From Thalassobacter stenotrophicus (GTDB lineage Bacteria; Pseudomonadota; Alphaproteobacteria; Rhodobacterales; Rhodobacteraceae): 64,000 nucleotides of DNA. This document shows, piece after piece, positions 9,926 through 19,319 of the stretch. Made by a program: the position numbers and the translations under genes. The stretch is from NCBI RefSeq assembly GCF_001458315.1, contig NZ_CYRX01000009.1, forward strand, positions 124,001-188,000. The letters run 5' to 3'. Position 1 is the first letter of the stretch, and each line of letters opens with the position of its first letter. Below the pieces are notes generated by a model. That model had not been told where the DNA came from. It did no database searches and saw only the letters and a program-made list of their open reading frames with translations.

Positions 9926-10795
9926 TTGGTGGACAATACGCACGAATTAGACGGCGCGGATGGGGTCACGGACCCCAATTACGTGGCCTATGATAAAAAG
10001 CGCCTTTCCTACGCCAATACGTTCGAAAACCCGTGGAAAGCCAATACAATACGCGTGATGGAGTGGACGACGGGCAAAATTCGACTGTTGCGCCTGATCC
10101 GTCGGTTTGAGCGGGAGGGTGTACAAACCGGGCAGGGGTTTTGGGCGCATGCGCTCAAGGTCATGGGGATTGATCTGATCACTCCCGCGGAACAAATCGC
10201 GCGCATCCCAAAGACGGGCCCGGTTATTGTTGTGGCCAACCATCCGCATGGTTTGGTGGACGGCATGGTGTTGGCTGAATTGATCGGTCGGGTGCGAACA
10301 GATTACAAAATCTTGACGCGTTCCTTGCTGACTGGGATCCCCGAGATCGAAGAATTCATGATCCCGGTGCCGTTTCCGCACGAAGAGAATTCGTTGAAGA
10401 AAAATCTTGAGATGCGCAAAGCCTCGAATGCGCATCTGGAAAATGGCGGTGTGATCGTCCTGTTTCCATCCGGCGCCGTAGCAGCCTCGGAGACGTATTT
10501 TGGACCAGCGGTTGAAAAGGAATGGAATCCGTTCACCGCGAAAATGATCCAGAAATCCGAAGCTGTTGTCGTGCCTGTGTTCTTTCCGGGACAAAACTCG
10601 CGTTGGTATCAGATTGCGAATATTCTTTCGGCAACCCTGCGTCAGGGTCTGCTGCTGCATGAAGTGGTTTATGCGTTGAACAAACCACAGGCCCCTATTG
10701 TGCGCGCACCCATTGACCGATCTGAGATCGCTAGTTGGGCTTCAAACCCACGTGGGTTTGTCGCTTGGTTGCGGGAAAAAACCCTGAAAGATTAG
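9926..10795 (+). CDS. Lysophospholipid acyltransferase family protein (PlsC-like)
   Basis: About 289 residues. The acyltransferase motif appears as NHPHGLVDG, with one residue more between His and Asp than the usual HX4D, and the later block is FPSGAVAAS in place of EGTRS; both fit a divergent PlsC-like family. Such enzymes transfer acyl chains to lysophospholipids at the inner membrane. The start is uncertain: TTG 9926 or GTG 9929 follow a GGAG at 9911; TTG 9890 would overlap ptsH. It is the last gene of the chvI-ptsH run and meets hbd tail to tail with a 4-bp overlap. Confidence 0.8.
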   Translation: MVDNTHELDGADGVTDPNYVAYDKKRLSYANTFENPWKANTIRVMEWTTGKIRLLRLIRRFEREGVQTGQGFWAHALKVMGIDLITPAEQIARIPKTGPVIVVANHPHGLVDGMVLAELIGRVRTDYKILTRSLLTGIPEIEEFMIPVPFPHEENSLKKNLEMRKASNAHLENGGVIVLFPSGAVAASETYFGPAVEKEWNPFTAKMIQKSEAVVVPVFFPGQNSRWYQIANILSATLRQGLLLHEVVYALNKPQAPIVRAPIDRSEIASWASNPRGFVAWLREKTLKD

Positions 10796-11667
10796 CGGGT
10801 TGGGACAGGCGGATTCTGACGATAGTCGTAGAAGCCACGTTCCGTTTTGCGACCAAGCCACCCGGCCTCAACGTATTTCGTGAGCAGTGGGCAGGGGCGG
10901 TATTTGGTATCCGCTAGACCGTCATGTAGCACGTTCATAATCGCAAGGCATGTGTCCAACCCGATGAAGTCCGCGAGTTCAAGCGGCCCCATTGGGTGGT
11001 TCGCGCCAAGCTTCATGGATTCGTCGATGGATTTAACGTTCCCGACACCCTCATAGAGCGTATAGACCGCCTCATTGATCATCGGCATCAAGATGCGGTT
11101 AACGATGAATGCTGGGAAGTCTTCTGCAGTGGCAGCGGTTTTGCCCAGCCGTTCAACCACCTTGCGACAGGCCGAGAAGGTCGGTTCGTCTGTTGCGATC
11201 CCACGGATCAGCTCGACCAATTTCATGATCGGCACCGGGTTCATGAAGTGAAAGCCCATGAATTTTTCAGGCCGGTCTGTACGGCTCGCGAGGCGGGTGA
11301 TCGAGATAGACGACGTGTTAGACGTCAGGATTGTGTGTGGTTGGAGGTGAGGCAGAAGGTCTTCAAAAATCGCCTGCTTTACTGTTTCACGCTCCGTCGC
11401 GGCCTCAATGACCAAGTCCGTCGCGCCCAAATCCGGGAGGCGCAACGTGGTTGAAATCCGGCCCAGGGTCGCATCCTGATCGGCTTGTGTGATTTTTTCA
11501 CGGCTGACTTGGCGTTCGAGGTTTTTGCGAACCGTGGTCATCGCGGCGTCGAGTGAGTCTTGGGAAATATCATTTAGAATCACATCGTAACCCGCCAATG
11601 CACACACATGTGCAATGCCGTTGCCCATCTGGCCTGCGCCGACGATGCCGATTTTCTGAATATCCAT
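10792..11667 (-). CDS. hbd: 3-hydroxybutyryl-CoA dehydrogenase
   Basis: A 291-residue single-function NAD(P)-dependent 3-hydroxyacyl-CoA dehydrogenase. Rossmann motif GAGQMG at 10-15, adenine-binding aspartate D33, catalytic H140 in MGFHFMNPVP with E152 nearby. It interconverts 3-hydroxybutyryl-CoA and acetoacetyl-CoA in butanoate or polyhydroxybutyrate metabolism. It lies in the same region and orientation as etfA/etfB and pduO but is separated from them by a gene on the other strand. Confidence 0.93.
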   Translation of the reverse strand: MDIQKIGIVGAGQMGNGIAHVCALAGYDVILNDISQDSLDAAMTTVRKNLERQVSREKITQADQDATLGRISTTLRLPDLGATDLVIEAATERETVKQAIFEDLLPHLQPHTILTSNTSSISITRLASRTDRPEKFMGFHFMNPVPIMKLVELIRGIATDEPTFSACRKVVERLGKTAATAEDFPAFIVNRILMPMINEAVYTLYEGVGNVKSIDESMKLGANHPMGPLELADFIGLDTCLAIMNVLHDGLADTKYRPCPLLTKYVEAGWLGRKTERGFYDYRQNPPVPTR

Positions 11668-11831
11668 TCGGGCTCTCCTGCCGTGTGTGGGGTTAAATTA
11701 CGCGGGATAGCGAAGGGTCACAAGCCACGGTGTTGTTGAAAAAGAATGGTAAATTACTCGGTTAGGCAATCGGTAACGGCTTTGCTGCAATGTCGGGCTT
11801 GGGTGAGTCGAACATTGGTGGGAATAGGTAG

Positions 11832-12650
11832 ATGACCTATGAAAGAATGGCGCAGCCCGCGCTTGAGTATTACCCGTGCACCTACGGCGCATCGAAAACA
11901 CTGTTTCGGGGTCCAAAGAAGGATCGTCGAACACCCTATGTCGCGGTTATTGGGGGTTCTGAAACGTATGGTCGCTACGTGGAACGGCCGTTTTCCGAAC
12001 TTTTGGAAGATAAGATTGGCCTGCCTTGCGTGAACTTTGGTCAAATGAATGCTGGCGTGGATGTTTTTGCGGCTGATGCGACGGTGCTGGATATGGCCTC
12101 AGAGGCGGATATGACAATTGTCCAGGTTTTGCCGGCGCATAACATGTCGAACCGTTTCTATCACGTTCATCCTCGCCGCAACGACCGCTTCTTGAAGCCC
12201 TCAGCCCTAATGCAAAATCTGTTTCAAGACGTTGATTTTAGCGAATTCCATTTCACGCGGCACATGTTAGTGACGTTAAAAGCCTGTTCGCCGGATAAGT
12301 TCCGGATGATTGAGCAGGAACTGTCTGCGGCCTGGACGGCGCGTATGCGTTTGCTGCTGACGCGGATTACTGGGCGCAAAATGCTTTTGTGGTTGCCGGA
12401 TGAAACCCCGCCCACACATGGCGCGGAACTTGGGCCAGAGCCGCTTTTTGTGTCTGAGCGCATGGTCGACGATTTACGACCATTGGTTGAGGATGTGTTG
12501 CGGTACGACCCTGCGCAAACACGTGCCAATGCGGGTATCCACGGAATGAAAGTACCCGAGATGGAGGTGCCCGTGGCAAAGCAACTTTTGCCCCCGGCGT
12601 GTCACGTAGAGATCGCGGAGAAACTGGCGGGTGTTGCCGCTTTCGCTTGA
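11832..12650 (+). CDS. DUF6473-like protein of unknown function
   Basis: A 272-residue soluble protein opening MTYERMAQPALEYYPC. A GGSETYGRYV segment near residue 42 and the conserved NFGQMNAGVDVF and VLPAHNMSNR blocks resemble DUF6473 proteins common in Rhodobacteraceae; GGSETYG recalls the GDS-like block of SGNH hydrolases, but no full catalytic triad can be assigned. It sits alone on the plus strand between hbd and etfA and shares a bidirectional terminator with etfA. Function unknown. Confidence 0.75.
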   Translation: MTYERMAQPALEYYPCTYGASKTLFRGPKKDRRTPYVAVIGGSETYGRYVERPFSELLEDKIGLPCVNFGQMNAGVDVFAADATVLDMASEADMTIVQVLPAHNMSNRFYHVHPRRNDRFLKPSALMQNLFQDVDFSEFHFTRHMLVTLKACSPDKFRMIEQELSAAWTARMRLLLTRITGRKMLLWLPDETPPTHGAELGPEPLFVSERMVDDLRPLVEDVLRYDPAQTRANAGIHGMKVPEMEVPVAKQLLPPACHVEIAEKLAGVAAFA

Positions 12651-12666
12651 GATTAGCGCAAAAGAA

Positions 12667-12694
12667 AACGGCCCGCACTGATGCGGGCCGTTTC
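12667..12694. terminator. Bidirectional terminator between DUF6473-like gene and etfA
   Basis: Perfect 12-bp stem (12667-12678 with 12683-12694) and a 4-nt loop, with A runs on the left and T's on the right; it can end both convergent transcripts. Confidence 0.85.
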
Positions 12695-12714
12695 CAGTAA
12701 AGTTTTCAGCGTAA

Positions 12715-13641
12715 TCAGAGCTTTTCGAGAAGTTCTGGTACTGCGTCGAACAGATCAGCAACCAGACCGTAGTCAGCAACTTGGAAGATTGGCGCTTCCT
12801 CGTCTTTGTTGATTGCAACGATAACCTTGGAGTCTTTCATGCCGGCAAGGTGCTGAATTGCACCCGAGATACCGACCGCAACGTACAGTTCGGGCGCGAC
12901 GACTTTACCAGTCTGGCCGACCTGCCAATCGTTCGGAGCGTAGCCCGAGTCGACTGCAGCGCGGGACGCGCCAACGGCGGCGCCCAGCTTGTCCGCGAGG
13001 GTTTCGATCATCTTGAAATCGTCCTCGGAGCCAACGCCGCGACCACCAGAGACAACGATCCCAGCGGAGGTCAGCTCGGGCCGGTCGGACGCGGCAACCT
13101 TGTCTTCTACCCACTCCGAAATTCCGGAGTTGGCCGCTGCTGCAATGCTTTCCACCGACGCCGAGCCGCCTTCACCAGCTGCATCAAACGTCGCTGTGCG
13201 AACTGTCAGAACCTTTGTAGCGTCTGCCGATTTGACCGTTTGGATCGCGTTACCGGCGTAGATGGGGCGCTCAAAGGTGTCTGCGTCCACAACGGCCGTG
13301 ACGTCCGAGATCACCATTGCATCCAGCAGGGCTGCGATGCGGGGCATCACGTTTTTAGCAGTTGCTGTCGCGGGTGCCACGATGTGGCTGTAGTCACCGG
13401 CCATGCCGACAACCAAATCCGCAAGAGGCTCCGCAAGGTCGTGGCCGTAAGCTGCGTCATCAGCGCAGAGAACTTTGCTCACACCGTCGAGTTTCGCTGC
13501 CGCCTCTGCCGCGCCGCCGCATCCCGCGGAAGCACACAGTACGGTTACGTCACCCATTGCTTTGGCAGCAGTGAGTGCCTTGGCGGTTGCGTCCACGGCC
13601 AAAGTGCCGCCCGAGACTTCTGCAATAAGAAGAACAGCCAT
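12715..13641 (-). CDS. etfA: Electron transfer flavoprotein, alpha subunit
   Basis: 308 residues, full length. The C-terminal FAD domain shows VVSGGRGVGS, the GASRAAVDSGY loop and VAVGISGAIQHLAGM. With EtfB it carries electrons from acyl-CoA dehydrogenases, presumably including the dehydrogenase at 0.8-2.5 kb, to ETF:quinone oxidoreductase. It begins one base after the etfB stop, indicating coupled synthesis of the two subunits. Confidence 0.97.
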   Translation of the reverse strand: MAVLLIAEVSGGTLAVDATAKALTAAKAMGDVTVLCASAGCGGAAEAAAKLDGVSKVLCADDAAYGHDLAEPLADLVVGMAGDYSHIVAPATATAKNVMPRIAALLDAMVISDVTAVVDADTFERPIYAGNAIQTVKSADATKVLTVRTATFDAAGEGGSASVESIAAAANSGISEWVEDKVAASDRPELTSAGIVVSGGRGVGSEDDFKMIETLADKLGAAVGASRAAVDSGYAPNDWQVGQTGKVVAPELYVAVGISGAIQHLAGMKDSKVIVAINKDEEAPIFQVADYGLVADLFDAVPELLEKL

Positions 13642-13642
13642 C

Positions 13643-14404
13643 TTAGATCACTCCTGCTTCGTCTTTGAGTTTCAAAACAAGTTCGTCCACGGAACCAACT
13701 TTGACGCCAGCTGCGCGCGCTGCTGGTTCAGTTGTTGTGACAACGCTTAGGCGTGGGGTTACGTCAACGCCCAAGTCACTTGGTGTTTTGGTGTCGAGCG
13801 GTTTTTTCTTTGCCTTCATGATGTTGGGCAAAGACGCGTAGCGCGGCTCATTGAGGCGCAGGTCCACGGTCACAACGGCAGGCATCTTGACCTTGATTGT
13901 CTGCAAGCCGCCGTCCACTTCGCGTGTCACGGTTGCGCTTTCGCCTTCAATCGCCAGTTCGGAGGCGAAGGTCGCTTGGCTCCAACCTAGCAGGGCCGAG
14001 AGCATTTGACCGGTGGCGTTCATATCATTATCGATGGCTTGCTTGCCGCAGATCACGAGGCCGGGCTGCTCTTCTTCAACCAGCGCCTTGAGGACCTTTG
14101 CGACGGCAAGAGGCTCGATGTCGGTGTGAACGTCGTCGGTGGCCTCGACCAAAATTGCGCGATCTGCGCCCATCGCCAAAGCGGTGCGCAGCGTTTCTTG
14201 TGCCTTTGCAACGCCAACGGAAACGACGACGATTTCGTCTACTTGACCCGCTTCTTTCAGGCGGATCGCAGCTTCGACCGCGATTTCATCAAAGGGGTTC
14301 ATGGACATTTTGACGTTCGCGAGATCGACACCGCTTCCGTCCGCTTTGACGCGAACTTTTACGTTATAATCGATCACGCGTTTCACCGGTACGAGGACCT
14401 TCAT
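13643..14404 (-). CDS. etfB: Electron transfer flavoprotein, beta subunit
   Basis: 253 residues from ATG 14404 ([16 protein letters not shown]), the conserved N-terminus; GGAGAA upstream supports it over the longer open frame to 14482. It binds AMP and pairs with EtfA. The [11 protein letters not shown]-type recognition region reads [11 protein letters not shown]. First gene of the etfBA pair. Confidence 0.97.
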   Translation of the reverse strand: MKVLVPVKRVIDYNVKVRVKADGSGVDLANVKMSMNPFDEIAVEAAIRLKEAGQVDEIVVVSVGVAKAQETLRTALAMGADRAILVEATDDVHTDIEPLAVAKVLKALVEEEQPGLVICGKQAIDNDMNATGQMLSALLGWSQATFASELAIEGESATVTREVDGGLQTIKVKMPAVVTVDLRLNEPRYASLPNIMKAKKKPLDTKTPSDLGVDVTPRLSVVTTTEPAARAAGVKVGSVDELVLKLKDEAGVI

Positions 14405-14712
14405 TGCGCGTTTCTCCTGTTCGACTCGGGCTTTCGTGAAATATTGCCCGAAAATTTCATCGCATTGATAACCACTGTGCACTGCGCGGCATAGAGTAAA
14501 TTTTTACAACTTGCCACTGTGACGCGGCGATGTTTCCGGCCCTAGGCCTGTGGTGTGTCGTAGCATGTTGGGCGTAGTTATCGTGATGCTTGCGAGCCAA
14601 TGTAGAGGGCAAAGCCAACACCACTGTCTGGGTCATTTACGCCGTTTTATGTCCCATTTTGTCCTTTGCGCATCGCCTTTTTCGCGGTCAAAGCGATGCG
14701 CACAGGGATCAA
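14405..14712. other. Intergenic region upstream of etfB, with a 10-bp inverted repeat
   Basis: No coding frame here is convincing. It must hold the etfBA promoter, but no clear -35/-10 pair stands out. A perfect 10-bp inverted repeat (14667-14676 and 14693-14702, 16-nt loop) lies 11 bases past the pduO stop; without a T tract on the minus strand it is either a weak pduO terminator or an operator. Confidence 0.5.
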
Positions 14713-15285
14713 TTATCTATTCGCGCCGGGCACCCAAAGAACGTCATCTTTGCCACCGTCATTCGCAATGCGGCCTGCAACAAAGAACCAATCAGACAAG
14801 CGGTTAAGGTATTTCACTGCTGCTGGGTTAATCGCTTCGACTGTCGCTAGCTCAACCGAAAAACGTTCGGCACGGCGCGATACGGTCCGGCACAGATGCA
14901 GTTGCGCGGCCAATGCGCTGCCGCCGGGCAGAATAAAGCTGCGCAGGGGTTCAAGTGCCGCGTTCATAACGTCGATTTCGGCTTCGAGCCGCTGGACCTG
15001 TGTTTCAGACACGCGCAGCGGTGGATATTCGCTCTCGGCGTCTTTTTCCATGTCGGGGCGGCACAGGTCTGCGCCAAGGTCGAACAGATCGTTCTGGATC
15101 GCGGCCAATTGGGCGTCCATTTCACCGGTGCTGTGCTGCCGCGCAAGGCCAACTGTGGCGTTTGTTTCATCCACAGTGCCATAGGCCGTGACCCGCAGTG
15201 AGTGCTTTGCCACGCGTGACCCGTTGCCCAGAGCAGTTTCGCCTGCATCACCCGTTTTAGTGTAAATCTTTGATAGAACGACCAT
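14713..15285 (-). CDS. Cob(I)alamin adenosyltransferase, PduO type
   Basis: A 190-residue PduO-type ATP:corrinoid adenosyltransferase. N-terminal KIYTKTGDAGETALGNG binds ATP, the middle carries YGTVDETNA, and the C-terminal RRAER...NRLSDWFF region is the cobalamin face. It makes adenosylcobalamin, needed by ethylmalonyl-CoA and methylmalonyl-CoA mutases, which fits the methylsuccinyl-CoA dehydrogenase at the left end. Its ATG overlaps the upstream stop by one base (TAATG). Confidence 0.93.
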   Translation of the reverse strand: MVVLSKIYTKTGDAGETALGNGSRVAKHSLRVTAYGTVDETNATVGLARQHSTGEMDAQLAAIQNDLFDLGADLCRPDMEKDAESEYPPLRVSETQVQRLEAEIDVMNAALEPLRSFILPGGSALAAQLHLCRTVSRRAERFSVELATVEAINPAAVKYLNRLSDWFFVAGRIANDGGKDDVLWVPGANR

Positions 15286-15494
15286 TATTGACCTCCGACG
15301 CCGCGTAGTAAGAGAAAACCAACCATCAGGGCTACGGCCCCCAACTGGGCATAAAGCCGGAGCCGCATGACTTTATTGGCGTGTTTTTTATTAAAGCCGC
15401 CACCGGAGCCAAAGCCACCGATGCCGAACAACAAGATGCCCGCCACAACAAGGCATGCAGCCGCTGCTATGTAGAACAAGGGATCGCTGAACAT
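15285..15494 (-). CDS. HIG1-type twin transmembrane protein
   Basis: 69 residues with two membrane helices (~6-26 and ~47-66) joined by a glycine-rich, basic loop; NKKHANKVMRLRLYAQ matches the core of HIG1/hypoxia-induced small proteins, which in mitochondria and alphaproteobacteria associate with respiratory complexes. It is translationally coupled to the PduO gene through TAATG. The role here is not known. Confidence 0.85.
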   Translation of the reverse strand: MFSDPLFYIAAAACLVVAGILLFGIGGFGSGGGFNKKHANKVMRLRLYAQLGAVALMVGFLLLRGVGGQ

Positions 15495-15527
15495 GTTTAT
15501 TCCTCTCTTTGGCCGTGACGTAGCGGT

Positions 15528-16352
15528 CTAGAACCGGCTGGCCACAAAATCTATGCCCGAAGTCGACAAAAGCCGTTTAAGCGTGCCCATCAAGTAGGTG
15601 GGAAAGGTCACATAATAGCGTGCGCGTGGCCTTGGTGCCTCTAAGGCGTGGATCAGTTTTTTGGTCACAGCAGTGGGGGGCAGCTCAAATGGGTCAGGCC
15701 CAGATGACGTATAAAGTCGCTGTTTGAGCGCTTTGTAATCATCCACCCGGGCGCTGTTTTCCCAGTTGATCCACTTTTCAAAATGGGGAATCGCATTTTC
15801 TCGGATCTTGGTTGTGATGGGGCCGGGCTCAATCAGAACCGGGAAAATCTGCGTGCCACGCATTTCTAGTCGCAACGTGTCCGTTAACCCCTCCAGTGCA
15901 AATTTGGTCGCGTTGTAGGCCCCGCGCCACGGCAGCGGTGAGAACCCGAGGATGGAGGAGCATTGCACAATGCGGCCATGGCCCTGCGCGCGCATCACCG
16001 GAATCACGGCGCGGGTCAGGGTATGATAGCCAAAGAAATTAGTTTCAAAAATCTGGCGTAGCGCGTCGGTGGGTAGGTCTTCGACCAAACCGGGGATTGC
16101 ATATGCTCCGTTGTTAAAGATCCCGGTCAACGTGCCACCGGTGTGCTTCAGAACATCTTTGAGGGCTGCCTCGATGGTTTCGGGGGTCTCGTAGTCTAAC
16201 CGTGGGGCGATGAAGCCTTCATCCGAGAGCCGGTCGCAATCAACTTGCTTTCGACAGGCCGCAAAGACCTGCCAACCCCGGTCGCGCAGTGTGTGTGCTG
16301 CGTCTAGACCGATGCCGCTGGAACACCCTGTGATCAATATGGATTTTTGCAT
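15528..16352 (-). CDS. Short-chain dehydrogenase/reductase
   Basis: 274 residues, classical SDR. NAD(P)-binding TGCSSGIG at 8-15, NNGAY at 80-84, active-site S132/S133 and Y146-x3-K150 (YNATK). The length and the C-terminal extension after residue ~190 resemble retinol dehydrogenase-like SDRs, but the substrate cannot be assigned. It lies 33 bp upstream of the HIG1-like gene on the same strand and may be co-transcribed with it. Confidence 0.88.
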   Translation of the reverse strand: MQKSILITGCSSGIGLDAAHTLRDRGWQVFAACRKQVDCDRLSDEGFIAPRLDYETPETIEAALKDVLKHTGGTLTGIFNNGAYAIPGLVEDLPTDALRQIFETNFFGYHTLTRAVIPVMRAQGHGRIVQCSSILGFSPLPWRGAYNATKFALEGLTDTLRLEMRGTQIFPVLIEPGPITTKIRENAIPHFEKWINWENSARVDDYKALKQRLYTSSGPDPFELPPTAVTKKLIHALEAPRPRARYYVTFPTYLMGTLKRLLSTSGIDFVASRF

Positions 16353-16409
16353 GGCGCCCTCTTTTCGTGGGGCAACGTAAGGGCAGGCTCAGTGGGGTCA
16401 ATGGATGCT

Positions 16410-16874
16410 TTACAGCAATTCGAGAAACTGGGCCGACATGTAGCCGGACAGCCCCGTGTTTAGGTCTCTGATCTCGATCCAACCGTTTTTTTCCGGGCCG
16501 AGCGCTTCGATCACGCTCCCCAGCGAGAGGGACATCACAATATCTGTCTGGGTCGAGGGGCCGGTGCGTAGGTTTACGCGGCTTCCGGTGACCGTAAATA
16601 GAGGTAACTCTTCCATCGGCACTATCTTTTCTGGTGTCGTTGGTTCCGTGGCGATTTGAAGGGCCAGCACCGGGGGCGGTGCGGCGCGCGCAGTTGTTGG
16701 CGTGGGGCGATCCACAGACAAAATCGTGGGCTCCGAATATATCGACACGCTCGCGGCGCGCGGGGCGTTGTCCCTTAGGTTTTGGCCCGATTGGGGTGTC
16801 GTGTCGCTGGGCGTGCCCCAAATCATGAAGCCCGCCCAAAGGGTAGCAATCAATATGATAGAAAGGCGAAGCAA
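16410..16874 (-). CDS. Bacterial SH3-domain protein with N-terminal membrane anchor
   Basis: 154 residues. Residues ~4-20 form a signal or membrane anchor, followed by a Pro/Thr-rich linker and a C-terminal SH3_3 domain (~95-154: VNLRTGPSTQTDIVMSL, SYMSAQFLELL). Such domains bind peptidoglycan or peptides in the periplasm. Divergent from parC; the function is not defined. Confidence 0.82.
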   Translation of the reverse strand: MLRLSIILIATLWAGFMIWGTPSDTTPQSGQNLRDNAPRAASVSIYSEPTILSVDRPTPTTARAAPPPVLALQIATEPTTPEKIVPMEELPLFTVTGSRVNLRTGPSTQTDIVMSLSLGSVIEALGPEKNGWIEIRDLNTGLSGYMSAQFLELL

Positions 16875-17012
16875 AACGCAGCCCTCCGTAAATGGTCAAA
16901 ATAAAATAAATGTGCAGCAAAAGGCAGCGCTACGAATCTTTGAACACTAACTTACCATTTTTTGGCCGCGTTGTCTGTTTACGCTGGAAATCGCCTACAG
17001 TAGACCAAGTAC

Positions 17013-19310
17013 ATGAGTGATCCCATCGACACACCCGAAGCCATTGCAGAGCCACTGTCGCGCGCCATTGGGGAGCGCTACCTGACGTATGCGCTGTCCA
17101 CGATTATGCACCGGGCGTTGCCGGATGCGCGGGACGGGCTGAAGCCAGTTCACCGACGCATCCTCTTTGCGATGCGCGAATTGCGTCTGTCGCCGACGGG
17201 TGGCTTCCGGAAGTCCGCCAAGATTTCGGGCGACGTGATGGGCAACTATCACCCCCATGGTGACGCTGCGATTTACGACGCGATGGCGCGCTTGGCGCAG
17301 GATTTCGCGGTTCGTTATCCGCTCGTGGACGGGCAGGGGAACTTTGGTAACATCGACGGCGATAACCCCGCCGCTAGCCGGTACACCGAGGCGCGTATGA
17401 CCGCCGCGGCGGAGGCTCTGCTGGAGGGGCTCAACGAAGACGCCGTTGATTACCGTGACAACTACGATGGCACGTTGCGTGAACCCGTCGTGCTGCCTGC
17501 GGCGTTCCCGAACCTATTGGCAAACGGCTCGTCCGGGATCGCGGTCGGGATGGCGACCAATATTCCGCCTCATAACCTCGAAGAGTTGATCACCGCCTGT
17601 CTGCACCTCATCAAGACCCCCAATGTTCGTGATGAAACGCTGGTCGACATGATCCCCGGCCCGGATTTTCCAACCGGTGGCGTGCTGGTTGAGCCGCGCG
17701 AAAACGTGCTTGAGGCGTATCGGACTGGCCGTGGTTCTTTCCGGTTGCGCGCCCGTTGGGAAGTTGAGGATTTGGGCCGTGGGCAATGGCAAATTGTCGT
17801 GACCGAAATCCCGTATCAGGTGCAAAAATCCCGCCTGATCGAAAAGCTGGCCGAGGTCATTCAGACCAAAAAGGTGCCGATCCTTGCGGATGTGCGCGAC
17901 GAAAGCGCGGATGACATCCGCATCGTGCTTGAACCGAAAACCAAGAACGTGGACCCCGACGTTTTGATGTCGACCCTGTTCCGGGCCAGCGATCTGGAAA
18001 CGCGGTTCTCGTTGAACATGAACGTGCTGATCGACGGTGTGACCCCAAAGGTTTGCGGCTTGCGTGAGGTTTTGCAGGCGTTTTTGGACCACCGCCGCGT
18101 TGTGCTACAGCGCCGCTCACGGCACCGTTTGGCTCAGATCGATCACCGGCTTGAGGTGCTTGAGGGCTTTATCGTGGCCTTCCTCAATCTGGATCGCGTC
18201 ATTGATATTATTCGATACGATGATGCGCCAAAGCGGGCGTTGATGTTCGAGGACTGGGGCGTCAGCCATGCGCGCGCGCAGGATGAAGCCGACTACATCA
18301 GCCCCTTGCCGACCGACCGGTCCGAGGCCCTTAGCGAGGTTCAGGCCGAAGCGATCCTCAATATGCGTCTGCGCGCCTTGCGACGGCTCGAAGAGTTGGC
18401 GCTGCTCACGGAACGTGATGCTTTGATGGAGGAGCGCGCGGGTCTAGAGGACCTGCTGGAAAATGATGACGTCCAATGGAAGGCGATCGCGGATCAATTG
18501 CGCGAAACGCGTAAACTATTCGGCAAAGGTGTTGAGGGCGGTGCCCGCCGCACAACCTTTGCAGAGGCCCTAGAGATCGCAGAAGTCCCGCTTGAGGCGA
18601 TGATTGAGCGTGAGCCGATCACGGTCGTCTGCTCCAAGATGGCTTGGGTGCGGTCAATGACCGGGCACATCGATCTTGCGCGTGAGCTAAAGTTCAAGGA
18701 CGGCGATGGTCCCCGCTTTATGTTCCATGCGGAGACCACGGATAAGCTGCTGGTGTTTGGCTCTAATGGGCGTTTCTACACCGTTCTGGCCGCGAATTTG
18801 CCCGGCGGGCGCGGCATGGGTGAGCCTTTGCGCCTGATGGTAGACCTGCCCAACGAGGTCGAGATTACGGACATTCTGATTTACCGCGCTGGGGGTAAGC
18901 TGTTGGTTGCCTCAAGTGCGGGTGACGGATTTGTCGTCGCGCAGGACGATGTGGTGGCCCAAACGCGGTCGGGTAAACAGGTGCTTAACGTGCGAGGTGA
19001 TGTGCGCGCGACCGTCTGTGCGCCCGTGGCAGGTGATCATGTCGCCGTCGTCGGCGAAAACCGCAAAATGTTGGTTTTCGCACTTGATGAATTGCCGGAA
19101 ATGGCACGCGGCAAGGGCGTCCGATTGCAAAAGTATAAGGACGGCGGCCTCACGGATGCGCGGACCTTCACGCTCGCCGATGGCCTTAGCTGGCTCGATC
19201 CCGCGGGCCGGACCCGTACCGAGACAGACCTAAGCGAATGGACATCCAAACGTGCTTCGGCCGGGCGGATGGCGCCACGTGGCTTTCCGCGGGATAACAC
19301 CTTTACCTAA
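17013..19310 (+). CDS. parC: DNA topoisomerase IV subunit A
   Basis: 765 residues. N-terminal breakage-reunion domain with catalytic Y124 ([11 protein letters not shown]) and C-terminal beta-pinwheel repeats. It decatenates daughter chromosomes with ParE. The quinolone-determining segment reads [12 protein letters not shown]: the positions equal to E. coli Ser80 and Glu84 are Ala85 and Asp89. It is short of a GyrA-type acidic tail. Ten bases separate it from the DUF898 gene, so the next three genes may be co-transcribed. Confidence 0.93.
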   Translation: MSDPIDTPEAIAEPLSRAIGERYLTYALSTIMHRALPDARDGLKPVHRRILFAMRELRLSPTGGFRKSAKISGDVMGNYHPHGDAAIYDAMARLAQDFAVRYPLVDGQGNFGNIDGDNPAASRYTEARMTAAAEALLEGLNEDAVDYRDNYDGTLREPVVLPAAFPNLLANGSSGIAVGMATNIPPHNLEELITACLHLIKTPNVRDETLVDMIPGPDFPTGGVLVEPRENVLEAYRTGRGSFRLRARWEVEDLGRGQWQIVVTEIPYQVQKSRLIEKLAEVIQTKKVPILADVRDESADDIRIVLEPKTKNVDPDVLMSTLFRASDLETRFSLNMNVLIDGVTPKVCGLREVLQAFLDHRRVVLQRRSRHRLAQIDHRLEVLEGFIVAFLNLDRVIDIIRYDDAPKRALMFEDWGVSHARAQDEADYISPLPTDRSEALSEVQAEAILNMRLRALRRLEELALLTERDALMEERAGLEDLLENDDVQWKAIADQLRETRKLFGKGVEGGARRTTFAEALEIAEVPLEAMIEREPITVVCSKMAWVRSMTGHIDLARELKFKDGDGPRFMFHAETTDKLLVFGSNGRFYTVLAANLPGGRGMGEPLRLMVDLPNEVEITDILIYRAGGKLLVASSAGDGFVVAQDDVVAQTRSGKQVLNVRGDVRATVCAPVAGDHVAVVGENRKMLVFALDELPEMARGKGVRLQKYKDGGLTDARTFTLADGLSWLDPAGRTRTETDLSEWTSKRASAGRMAPRGFPRDNTFT

Positions 19311-19319
19311 GGCACCGAG

